This document shows, in pieces, positions 53,503-61,016 of a DNA stretch of 64,000 nt; the stretch's first letter is position 1; each line of letters opens with the position of its first letter. Origin of the DNA: an uncultured Clostridia bacterium (GTDB taxonomy: Bacteria; Bacillota; Clostridia; TANB77; CAG-508). The notes below the pieces were generated by a model. It ran no database searches and was not told where the DNA came from. It was given only the letters and a program-made list of their open reading frames with translations. The translations under genes and the position numbers were made by a program. The stretch lies in contig CALXKK010000001.1 of NCBI GenBank assembly GCA_944388935.1, positions 126,344 through 190,343 on the forward strand, in the 5' to 3' direction.

Positions 53503-53555
53503 AAAAAATAAGGACATGAATTTTTTTAATCCACGCCCTAATTTCCTTATTTTTT
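53503..53555 (-). terminator. Long-loop terminator after hisS
   Basis: AAAAAATAAGGA (53503-53514) pairs with TCCTTATTTTTT (53544-53555) around a 29-base loop, with a run of T after the stem on the minus strand. The hisS stop codon lies within the stem. Confidence 0.65.
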
Positions 53556-54866
53556 AATATTGTTTGCAATTTCTTCTGCATCCATATTAATTTCCTTTTC
53601 TTCTCCTGATTTCATATCTTTTAGTTTTATCTTTTTATCTTTTATTTCATCATCACCAATAACTATTACATAAGGTATTTCCAATTTGTCAGCATATTTA
53701 AATTTTGCTTTTAATTTTTTATTGTTTAAATATACTTCTGTATTTATTCCTGTTTTTCTTAATTCTGTAGCTAATTTTATTGGTTCTTTTAAATCTTCTG
53801 CTATAGGAATAATTAAAATATCTGAAATAGATTTTTTCTCTGCTTTTATTATGTTTAATTCATTAAGCTTATAGAAAAGCCTTGTAAGTCCAATTGAAAT
53901 TCCAACTCCTGGTAAGCTCTTGTCTGTATAATATTCTGCTAAATTTTCGTATCTTCCTCCAGAGCATACGCTACCAAGTTCTCTATAATTATTTAAAAAT
54001 GTCTCGTAAACTGTTCCAGTATAATAATCTAATCCTCTTGCAATTGTTAAATCTACTTGGAAGTTTTCTTCAGGTACTCCAAATAATCTAACATTATTTA
54101 TAACAGATTTTAATTCTTCTACACCTTTTTTATATGTTTCGTTATCTATTCCTAAATTTTCTAATTTTTCTAGTTTTTCGTCAGAAGTTCCTTCTATTTC
54201 TATAAAATTCATAATAGATTTTATTTGCTCTTCTTTAACATCTAATTTTCTTAATTCTTCTATTACTGCATCTTTTCCTATTTTCTCAATTTTATCTATT
54301 ATTCTTAATATCTCTGTAGAATTTTCTTTTTGATTTACTCCTTCGAATAAACCGTTTAGTATTTTTCTGTTATTTATTTTTATTGTAAAATCGTTAAATC
54401 CTAACTCTTTAAATAATGAATAAATAATACTAGGCATTTCTGCATCATTTATTAAGTCTAATTCTCCATCACCAATAACATCTATGTCACATTGGTAGAA
54501 CTCTCTATATCTTCCTTTTTGAGCACGTTCTCCTCTATATACTTTTCCAATTTGATATCTTCTAAATGGAAAACTTAAATTTCCATAATTTTTAGCTACA
54601 TATTTTGCAAGTGGCACAGTTAGGTCAAATCTTAACGCTAAATCGCTATCTCCCTTTTGGAATCTATATATTTGTTTTTCTGTTTCTCCACCAGCTTTTG
54701 CAAGTAAAACTTCTGCTGATTCAATTATTGGCGTATCTAAAGGTAAAAATCCAAATTTTTCATAAGTCTTTTGTATTGTTTCTTTCATTTGATTAAATAA
54801 TATTTGTTCATTTGGTAATAATTCCATAAAACCTGATAATGTTCTTGGTTCTACTTTTGTTTTCAT
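53547..54866 (-). CDS. hisS: Histidyl-tRNA synthetase
   Basis: This 439-residue class II synthetase has LSGFMELLPNEQILFNQM at the start, motif 2 FRRYQIGKVYRGERAQKGRY, the histidine-specific loops LTIARGLDYYTGTVYE and SVCSGGRYENL, and motif 3 GVGISIGLTRLF. A C-terminal anticodon-binding domain covers about 345-439. It charges tRNA-His. Instead of the T-box that controls many synthetase genes in Firmicutes, the 280-base leader carries a short histidine-rich ORF and a terminator, described separately. GGAGAGG precedes the ATG by 7 bases. It lies downstream of the metallohydrolase/rel/recJ genes but has its own promoter. Confidence 0.97.
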   Translation of the reverse strand: MKTKVEPRTLSGFMELLPNEQILFNQMKETIQKTYEKFGFLPLDTPIIESAEVLLAKAGGETEKQIYRFQKGDSDLALRFDLTVPLAKYVAKNYGNLSFPFRRYQIGKVYRGERAQKGRYREFYQCDIDVIGDGELDLINDAEMPSIIYSLFKELGFNDFTIKINNRKILNGLFEGVNQKENSTEILRIIDKIEKIGKDAVIEELRKLDVKEEQIKSIMNFIEIEGTSDEKLEKLENLGIDNETYKKGVEELKSVINNVRLFGVPEENFQVDLTIARGLDYYTGTVYETFLNNYRELGSVCSGGRYENLAEYYTDKSLPGVGISIGLTRLFYKLNELNIIKAEKKSISDILIIPIAEDLKEPIKLATELRKTGINTEVYLNNKKLKAKFKYADKLEIPYVIVIGDDEIKDKKIKLKDMKSGEEKEINMDAEEIANNIKK

Positions 54867-54894
54867 AATTATCCTCTCCTTTTATTTAATTTTT

Positions 54895-54930
54895 CAAGAA
54901 AAAAATGTAGGTAATTTAGTACCTACATTG
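54895..54930 (-). terminator. Attenuator terminator in the hisS leader
   Basis: AATGTAGGTA (54920-54929 on the minus strand) and TACCTACATT (54904-54913) form a 10-bp perfect stem with a 6-base loop, followed by six T. It sits 29 bases before hisS, so it would stop transcription ahead of the gene unless an alternative fold prevents it. Confidence 0.85.
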
Positions 54931-54956
54931 TTCGTTCTTTATATTTATATTAACAA

Positions 54957-55021
54957 CAATACAGGTACACATGCTTTTAACACCTATACCTGCATAATTT
55001 TTTATTATGAGATATAAGTGT
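54957..55021 (-). promoter_or_regulatory. Alternative antiterminator pairings in the hisS leader
   Basis: Read on the minus strand, segment A (ACACTTATA, 55013-55021) can pair with TATAGGTGT (54980-54988). Segment 1 (ATGCAGGTA, 54987-54995) can pair with TACCTGTAT in segment 2 (54957-54967). Segment 2 (TACCTGTATTG) can instead pair over 11 bases with CAATGTAGGTA (54920-54930), the 5' arm of the terminator. These pairings exclude one another in the order expected of an attenuator. Confidence 0.65.
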
Positions 55022-55073
55022 GAATAAAATGATGATGTAATTGTATTGTTTTATTATCTTTTAAATTATACAT
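55005..55073 (-). CDS. Histidine leader peptide of hisS, 22 residues
   Basis: A 22-codon ORF begins at ATG 55073 and ends at TAA 55005-55007. AAAGGGTG lies 6 bases upstream. Codons 12-18 encode LHHHFIH, so four of six consecutive residues are His, far above chance in this AT-rich sequence. It lies between a consensus promoter and a terminator hairpin just ahead of hisS. By analogy with the his and trp leaders, ribosome stalling at these codons when charged tRNA-His is scarce would switch the downstream RNA fold. The peptide itself probably has no other role. The ORF and its position are seen directly; the mechanism is inferred. Confidence 0.75.
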   Translation of the reverse strand: MYNLKDNKTIQLHHHFIHTYIS

Positions 55074-55104
55074 TTTTTTCACCCTTTAATTATTTTATAC
55101 AAAT

Positions 55105-55133
55105 ACTATATTATATTTTCCTAAAAATGTCAA
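55105..55133 (-). promoter_or_regulatory. Consensus promoter of the hisS leader transcript
   Basis: TTGACA (55128-55133), a 17-base spacer and TATAGT (55105-55110) are read on the minus strand. It starts RNA about 25 bases before the leader-peptide ATG and lies after the metallohydrolase gene's stop. Confidence 0.85.
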
Positions 55134-55150
55134 TGGAAGCTAAGAACTTT

Positions 55151-55798
55151 TTAATCTTTCTTTGGTTTTGCTTCTAGATATATTGGCTTTTCATCACCAA
55201 TTCTAGTTGGATCTCCATGTCCTGGATACACTATTGTATCCTCCGGTAATATCAAAAGTTTATTAATAATAGAATTCATAATATCTTGAAAACTACTAGT
55301 TGGTAAATCTACTCTTCCCCATGCACCTTTAAATAATGTATCTCCAGAAAACAACATTTCCTCTTCTTCGCAATACAAAGAAGTTCCATCATTTGTATGT
55401 CCCGGTGTAAAAATAACTCTTAATTCTATTTTTCCAACATGTAATTTATCTTCGTCATCAACAATGCTGTCTTCTTTTACAGTTATTGGAGGAAGTCCTA
55501 TATATTCATCTAAAACGGTAATTCTATTTGCTAAATTTTCTCTTCCGTTTCTATGAATTAGAACTTTACCTCCTTTAGCTTTCTTTAATTCGTTTACACC
55601 ATTTATATGGTCTGCATGGCAATGTGTTAAATATATATATTCTAATTCTGCATCTAAATTAATTAAAATTTCTACTATTTCTTCTACTTTTCCAGCGGGG
55701 TCTATTACCATTGCTTTTTTCTGAATTTCATCTATTATTATGTAGCAATTTGTTTCTCCCACAAATTCTATAGGTACCTTTATTCTTTTTAGTATCAT
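55151..55798 (-). CDS. Metallo-beta-lactamase-fold hydrolase (glyoxalase II-like)
   Basis: This 215-residue protein has the zinc motif THCHADHINGV (residues about 58-68), a second site GHTNDGTSLY, FSGDTLFKGAWGR with the bridging Asp, and VYPGHGDPTRIG with the last His. It resembles the glyoxalase II/YcbL group that hydrolyses thioesters such as S-lactoylglutathione, although the true substrate in Clostridia is usually unknown. It starts 11 bases after rel on the same strand and is probably cotranscribed with it. Its stop lies close to the hisS promoter, so transcripts from this operon may run into the hisS leader. Confidence 0.93.
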   Translation of the reverse strand: MILKRIKVPIEFVGETNCYIIIDEIQKKAMVIDPAGKVEEIVEILINLDAELEYIYLTHCHADHINGVNELKKAKGGKVLIHRNGRENLANRITVLDEYIGLPPITVKEDSIVDDEDKLHVGKIELRVIFTPGHTNDGTSLYCEEEEMLFSGDTLFKGAWGRVDLPTSSFQDIMNSIINKLLILPEDTIVYPGHGDPTRIGDEKPIYLEAKPKKD

Positions 55799-55809
55799 TT
55801 TAAACTCCT

Positions 55810-58008
55810 TTAATTCTTTCTAGTTACCTCGTATACACTATCTACTTTACGTAATGCTCTTAATACTTTATTTAATTCTTCTACATTTTCTACTTCTATC
55901 GTTATTTCTATTGTAGCAATATGTTCCTTAGTAGCTTTAGAGTTCAATCCCATAAGTTTCGTTTTTAGATTACTTAATACTTGAATTATATCTGCCAATA
56001 AACCAGATCTATCATTTGCAAATATACTGATATCAACATTATATGCTGCAGCCTTTTCTGTATACCAGTATACATCGATGATTCTGTCCTCATCTTTTAA
56101 TAAATCTTTTACGTTTACACAGTCTGTTCTATGTACAGAAACTCCTCTTCCTTTTGTTATATATCCTATAATATCGTCACCTGGAACAGGATTACAACAT
56201 TTAGAAAGTTTAACTAAGCAATTATCTATTCCTTTTACAACAACACCTGAGCTAGATGGTTTAATATTTTTCCTTTTACTTGTTAATTCTTCTATTTTTT
56301 GCTCTATATCTTCTTCTTTGTGGCTCTTTCTGTATTCCTCTAGCATTCTTGATATAATCTTTACTTGTGAAATTGCCCCAAATCCTACACTTGCATACAT
56401 ATCATCTAAATTTTTAAACTTATATCTATCCAATGCTGCATTTATGTATTCTTGTTTAAATAACTCATCATGGGTAAATCCTAATCTTTTTATTTCTTTG
56501 TCTATTAATTCTTTACCTTTTTCTATATTTTCTGTTCTTTGTGCTTTTTTAAACCATGATTGTATCTTACTTTTTGCTTTTGTTGTTTTTATAAATTTAA
56601 GCCAATCTCTACTAGGTCCTTTTTGCGAATCTGAAGTCATAATATCTACAATATCGCCATTTTTTAATTTTGTAATTATTGGCATCATTTTGCTATTTAT
56701 TTTACAACCTACCATGTGATTTCCGATTTCTTCGTGTATACTATATGCAAAGTCAATTGGTGTTGCATCTCTTGGAAGTACAATTATCTTTCCTTTTGGA
56801 GTAAATACATATACTTCATCTTCGAATAATTCTGTTTTTAATGTATTTAAAAATTCCTGAGGGTCTTTCATGTCTTTTTGCCACTCTAATGTTTCTCTTA
56901 GCCAATCTAACTTATCAGTTTTGGCAGAAACTACTTGTTTTCCCTTTTTGCTGTAATTTGCCTCTTTGTATGCCCAGTGGGCAGCAATACCAAATTCAGC
57001 AACTCTATGCATTTCCCAAGTACGAATTTGCACTTCGAACGGAGTTCCTTTCTCTCCTAATAATGTTGTATGAATAGATTGATACATATTAGGTTTTGGA
57101 ACTGCAATATAATCTTTAAATCTTCCTGGCATTGGACTATACATTTCATGGACTACACCTAATGCTGCATAGCAATCTTTAACAGAGTTAACTAAAATTC
57201 TAAGCGCAAATAAATCATAAATTTGGTCTAATGTTTTGTTATCTCTTTTCATTTTTCTATATATTGAATATAAATGTTTTGCTCTTCCTGTAACTTCTGC
57301 ATCTATTTTTTGTTTCTTTAATGCGACCCTAATATCAGCCATAATTTTTTCTATGAACTGCAATCTTTCTTCTCTTTTTTTGTTAATTCCTTCTACTAGC
57401 TCTCTATATTCTTCTGGATATAAATACTTAAATGCCAAGTCTTCTAGTTCCCATTTTAAAGAATATATACCTAAACGATTAGCAAGTGGAGCATATAATT
57501 CCATAGTTTCTTTTGCATTTGCAATTTGTCTATCTCTTCTTAAATATTTCAAAGTACGTAAGTTATGCAATCTATCTGCTAATTTTATTATTATTACTCT
57601 AATATCTTTACCCATTGCAAGGAACATTTTTCTATAATTTTCTACTTGACGTTCCTCTGTACTTACAGGATATTTTAACTCTCCAAGTTTTGTAACTCCT
57701 GCAACCATTTCGGCTATTTCTTCTCCAAAAACTCTTACTAAATCCTCGTGAGTTGTATCTGTATCCTCAACAACATCATGTAATAAGGCTGCACAAATTG
57801 TAGCTTCGTCCAAGCCTATATCTGCCAAAATATATGCTACCTGAACAGGATGAATGATGTATGGTTCCCCAGATTTTCTAAGTTGATCCCCATGTTTCTC
57901 TTTCGCATAATTATATGCTTTCATTATTAATTTTGTATCTGCAAATCTTTTTTTCTGCTTTACCAAACTAATTATATCTTCTATTGTTTTATTTTTTACC
58001 TCTGACAT
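55810..58008 (-). CDS. relA: Bifunctional (p)ppGpp synthetase/hydrolase (Rel/SpoT homologue)
   Basis: This protein of about 732 residues has an HD hydrolase domain (ALLHDVVEDTDTTHEDLVRV), a synthetase domain (TGRAKHLYSIYRKMKRDNKT, then AVPKPNMYQSIHTTLLG), a TGS domain (VYVFTPKGKIIVLPRDATPI), a conserved-Cys zinc-finger region (KLSKCCNPVPGDDIIGYITK), and a C-terminal ACT domain. It makes and degrades (p)ppGpp in response to amino-acid starvation on ribosomes. Both catalytic motifs look intact. ATG at 58008 is preferred because AGGGGGA lies 7 bases upstream; the ATG two codons earlier is too close. It follows recJ by 8 to 14 bases. Confidence 0.97.
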   Translation of the reverse strand: MSEVKNKTIEDIISLVKQKKRFADTKLIMKAYNYAKEKHGDQLRKSGEPYIIHPVQVAYILADIGLDEATICAALLHDVVEDTDTTHEDLVRVFGEEIAEMVAGVTKLGELKYPVSTEERQVENYRKMFLAMGKDIRVIIIKLADRLHNLRTLKYLRRDRQIANAKETMELYAPLANRLGIYSLKWELEDLAFKYLYPEEYRELVEGINKKREERLQFIEKIMADIRVALKKQKIDAEVTGRAKHLYSIYRKMKRDNKTLDQIYDLFALRILVNSVKDCYAALGVVHEMYSPMPGRFKDYIAVPKPNMYQSIHTTLLGEKGTPFEVQIRTWEMHRVAEFGIAAHWAYKEANYSKKGKQVVSAKTDKLDWLRETLEWQKDMKDPQEFLNTLKTELFEDEVYVFTPKGKIIVLPRDATPIDFAYSIHEEIGNHMVGCKINSKMMPIITKLKNGDIVDIMTSDSQKGPSRDWLKFIKTTKAKSKIQSWFKKAQRTENIEKGKELIDKEIKRLGFTHDELFKQEYINAALDRYKFKNLDDMYASVGFGAISQVKIISRMLEEYRKSHKEEDIEQKIEELTSKRKNIKPSSSGVVVKGIDNCLVKLSKCCNPVPGDDIIGYITKGRGVSVHRTDCVNVKDLLKDEDRIIDVYWYTEKAAAYNVDISIFANDRSGLLADIIQVLSNLKTKLMGLNSKATKEHIATIEITIEVENVEELNKVLRALRKVDSVYEVTRKN

Positions 58009-58022
58009 ACACATTCCCCCTT

Positions 58023-59711
58023 TTAATAGCTTTTCCTAACATCTTTTATATTTATTTGTATAGAACTAAATCCGTTAAAGCTATTAATTTCTAAAGTTCC
58101 TACAACATCTATTTTATCTCCAATTCTATATTCTTCTGCTAAATACCCAATCTCGAAACCTATTGCATTTATTACAAAGTTTTCATCTCTTAAACTAAGC
58201 TTTAAGTGTCGTCCCTCTGAAAGAGCTCTTATAGAATCTATTTTTAAATTTTTTATTAAAAATAATGGCACTTTATTTGCTTCTCCAAAAGGTTCTAACA
58301 TACTTAAGCTTTTTACTAAGTCCATATTTATATCTTTTAATTTTAATTCTTCATCTATATAAATTACAGGTACTAGCTCTTTAATATTCTTTTCTTTTGC
58401 AATTTGTTCAAATCTTTCTTTGAATTTATCAAAGTTTTCTTTTTTTAATGTAAGTCCAACCGCCATTGCGTGGCCACCATATTTTTCTAATAAGTCATCA
58501 CATTTAGTTAATGCTTCATGTAAATCGAATCCTTGTATACTTCTTCCTGAACCTATTGCAAGATCGTCTTCAAAACTTAACAATATGCTTGGTTTATAAT
58601 ACTTGTCTGTTACTTTAGAAGATACTATTCCTATAACTCCATGATGCCAATTTTCTCCCCCTAAAACAATAGAATTATTATCTTCTAAATGATTTTCTTC
58701 TATTTTTTGTATTGCCTCTTCATAAATTGCCTTTTCTGTAGTTTGTCTTAATGTATTATATTCATTTAATTTTTTGGTAATCTGTGTTGCACTTTCTATA
58801 TCTTCTGATAAAAATAAGTTTAATGCTTCTTCTTCATGTCCCATTCTACCACAAGCATTTATTCTTGGTGCAACTCCAAATGAAATTGTATTTGAATCTA
58901 TCTCTTTATATCCAGAGCTTTTTATTAATTCTCGTAATCCTAAATTTCTGGTAACTTTTATTAGCATTAATCCTAATTTTGCAATTGTTCTATTTTCGCC
59001 TTCTAATGGTACTATATCTGATATTGTACCAACACATACTAAATCTAAATATTTTAAATATTCTTCTGGTTTTATTCCTAATTTTATAGAAATTGCTTGA
59101 ATTAATTTAAATACTACACCAACACCTGCAAGTGATTGAAATGGATATGTGTTATCCTTCCTTTTTGCATCTATAACTGCTAAAGCATTTGGTAATGTTT
59201 CTCCAACTTCATGATGGTCTGTAACTAATACATCCATTCCTAAGCTTATTGCGTAATCTATTTCTTCTATTGCAGATATACCACAATCAACAGTTATAAT
59301 TAAGTTTGTTCCTTTTTCTTTTATTATATCTATAGCATTTTTGTTTAGTCCATACCCTTCGGTTAATCTGTTTGGTATATATGTTTCTACACTTACTCCT
59401 CTATCATGAAAAAATCTTTTTAATACAGTAGTACTTGTTATACCATCTACATCATAATCACCATATATTAAAATTTTCTCGTTGTTATTAATTGCCTGTA
59501 ATATTCTATCCACAGCAATATCCATTCCTTTAAATAAGAATGGATCGTGAAAATCATCTCTCGTAGGAGTTATAAATATTCTTACATCTTCATCTTTTAC
59601 TACATTTCTGTTTACTATTATTCTTCCTACTACTTTATTTAGATTATATTTTTGGCATATTCCATCTACTAAACTTTCGTCAGCATTATAAAATTCCCAT
59701 TTTTTTATCAT
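58023..59711 (-). CDS. recJ: Single-stranded-DNA-specific exonuclease RecJ
   Basis: This 562-residue protein has the DHH domain motifs: ILIYGDYDVDGITSTTVLKR (motif I), LIITVDCGISAIEEI (motif II), VLVTDHHEVGETLP (motif III), and NACGRMGHEEEALNLF. It also has a DHHA1 region with GIVSSKVTDKYYKPS and GGHAMAVGLTLKKENF, and a C-terminal OB fold. It degrades single-stranded DNA from 5' to 3' in recombination and repair. The protein is near the usual 560-580 length. AGGAG precedes the ATG. It leads the recJ-rel-hydrolase cluster. A long palindromic element lies about 115 bases upstream. Confidence 0.96.
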   Translation of the reverse strand: MIKKWEFYNADESLVDGICQKYNLNKVVGRIIVNRNVVKDEDVRIFITPTRDDFHDPFLFKGMDIAVDRILQAINNNEKILIYGDYDVDGITSTTVLKRFFHDRGVSVETYIPNRLTEGYGLNKNAIDIIKEKGTNLIITVDCGISAIEEIDYAISLGMDVLVTDHHEVGETLPNALAVIDAKRKDNTYPFQSLAGVGVVFKLIQAISIKLGIKPEEYLKYLDLVCVGTISDIVPLEGENRTIAKLGLMLIKVTRNLGLRELIKSSGYKEIDSNTISFGVAPRINACGRMGHEEEALNLFLSEDIESATQITKKLNEYNTLRQTTEKAIYEEAIQKIEENHLEDNNSIVLGGENWHHGVIGIVSSKVTDKYYKPSILLSFEDDLAIGSGRSIQGFDLHEALTKCDDLLEKYGGHAMAVGLTLKKENFDKFKERFEQIAKEKNIKELVPVIYIDEELKLKDINMDLVKSLSMLEPFGEANKVPLFLIKNLKIDSIRALSEGRHLKLSLRDENFVINAIGFEIGYLAEEYRIGDKIDVVGTLEINSFNGFSSIQINIKDVRKSY

Positions 59712-59826
59712 TCACTTTCTCCTCATATTATACAATTTGTACAACATTATATAACATTTTCGATTTTTTTAAAATAGGTTTACTTAATATTTTTAAAATA
59801 TTAGTAATAAACTATGAAACTTTTTG

Positions 59827-59912
59827 AAAATTGCAAATTGAATGAGAAAAATTGGGGGATGGGCCTTGACGCATGTCAAGGGGGACCAATTTTTCGAATC
59901 AATTGCAATTTT
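59827..59912. repeat. 86-nt nested palindromic element with a GC-rich centre
   Basis: Three nested stems make one long imperfect hairpin: AAAATTGCAA/TTGCAATTTT outside (59827-59836 and 59903-59912), GAAAAATTGG/CCAATTTTTC in the middle (59845-59854 and 59886-59895), and CCTTGAC/GTCAAGG with a GCAT loop inside. Internal loops are GGGATGGG-like and GGGA, purine-rich on the plus strand. It is far more GC-rich at its centre than its surroundings. Confidence 0.7.
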
Positions 59913-59928
59913 TAAATTGGCATTTTCT

Positions 59929-60618
59929 CTATTTTATCAAGCTTAATGCAAAAGAAACTATAACATATATTAAAAGCAAAACTAATTTTGATGATATTAA
60001 ATTATAACAAGTATATTTTATTCCTACATCATTTAATTTTTCGTATTCTTCTACAATTTCATTTGTTTCTTCTATGTGTTGTTCTTCTAAATATTCTTTT
60101 GCTACATATTTTGCTTTTGTCATTGCTTCTATTTCTAAATAGCTTCTAATTACATAAAAAACAATAATCATAAGTAGTGTGATTGCTGTAAATAGCATAT
60201 AATTTTTTATTACTCCTACTACTGTTAAAATTGTTATTACTAGCCAAAATAAATTTAGGAAATTTGCAAAGATATAATTAAACCATAATATATTTTTATT
60301 TTGAATAGAATGAATGCACTCGTGCGCAATCGTTTGTACTCTTGTAAAATATTTGCTATCTTTGTTTAAGATAATTTTATTTGTTGCTATAAAATAAAAA
60401 CAATTTGTATTTTCTTCTTCCTCTATTTTTACATTTTCATTTTTTAGCTTTTTTAAAATATCTTTACAAATGCTAATATTGTCCGGCAATTTTTGAACTA
60501 TTTTATTTAATTTATCATTCTCTGCAATTTTCAAAATCTGTTTTTTATTAATTTTTAAAACAACTTTTAATCCAATTATTACAATAACTATTAATATAAA
60601 AATAACTAAACTATCCAT
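59929..60618 (-). CDS. Membrane protein with an HExxH zinc-metallopeptidase motif
   Basis: This 229-residue protein has a helix at the N-terminus, a cytoplasmic or periplasmic segment, then VQTIAHECIHSIQNKNILWF with HECIH as an HExxH zinc site. Two or three hydrophobic helices and a C-terminal helix follow. The motif followed by membrane helices recalls the small zinc peptidases of the YugP/Zn_peptidase_2 group, although it is not close enough to name. The ATG has no nearby ribosome site. AAGGAGG lies 39 bases upstream on the far side of a hairpin. It follows a YlbF-family gene on the same strand. Confidence 0.7.
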   Translation of the reverse strand: MDSLVIFILIVIVIIGLKVVLKINKKQILKIAENDKLNKIVQKLPDNISICKDILKKLKNENVKIEEEENTNCFYFIATNKIILNKDSKYFTRVQTIAHECIHSIQNKNILWFNYIFANFLNLFWLVITILTVVGVIKNYMLFTAITLLMIIVFYVIRSYLEIEAMTKAKYVAKEYLEEQHIEETNEIVEEYEKLNDVGIKYTCYNLISSKLVLLLIYVIVSFALSLIK

Positions 60619-60629
60619 AAAACTAAAAC

Positions 60630-60664
60630 AAGGATATACCCATAAGATATATCCTTTCCTCCTT
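60630..60664 (-). promoter_or_regulatory. Shine-Dalgarno separated from its ATG by a hairpin, second case
   Basis: AAGGAGG (60658-60664) follows the YlbF-family stop codon, then AAGGATATA (60648-60656) and TATATCCTT (60630-60638) form a 9-bp perfect stem, then the ATG at 60618. The linear gap is 39 bases; with the stem folded it is 12. The hairpin could also act as a weak terminator of the upstream gene, since TTGTTTTAG follows. Confidence 0.5.
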
Positions 60665-60998
60665 ATTCTATTACATCTTTAATGGCTTCACTTATAATTT
60701 TATTTATATCTGTTACCATTACACTAAATCTCATTTCTGATTCTAAATAATTCTTAGCTGTTTCGTTTTGATATAATTCTGTGTATAAATTTTGCAATTT
60801 TACACTTAATTCATTTGAAGTTGATTCTCCTTTTAGCATTGCTTTTTGAGTATCTACTCTTAATTTATCGAATTCTTGAATCTTATTTTTTATTTCCAAA
60901 TTAGAATCCAATTTTTGTTTTGCATCTTTATATGTCTTATATTCATCTGTTTCTTTTATTTCTGATGCTAATCTATTTGCTGTGTCGTATATATTCAT
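60663..60998 (-). CDS. YlbF/YmcA family protein
   Basis: This 111-residue, all-helical protein matches the YlbF/YmcA (Com_YlbF) family: NIYDTANRLASEIKETDEYK, YKDAKQKLDSN, IKNKIQEFDKLR, and a conserved C-terminal helix (SEMRFSVMVTDINKIISEAI). In Bacillus relatives the Y-complex (YlbF-YmcA-YaaT) helps RNase Y processing and is needed for competence, biofilm and sporulation. Here only one family member is seen. GGAGG precedes the ATG. It follows the GT4 gene by 18 bases and shares its stop with the ribosome-site region of the next gene. Confidence 0.9.
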   Translation of the reverse strand: MNIYDTANRLASEIKETDEYKTYKDAKQKLDSNLEIKNKIQEFDKLRVDTQKAMLKGESTSNELSVKLQNLYTELYQNETAKNYLESEMRFSVMVTDINKIISEAIKDVIE

Positions 60999-61016
60999 TT
61001 TTAGCCTCCTAAGCGC

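Noticed and set aside
54867-55104. T-box riboswitch ahead of hisS
   Set aside because: The leader has no AGAA...-type specifier loop and no TGGNACCGCG T-box sequence. A His-rich ORF and a classical terminator explain it better.
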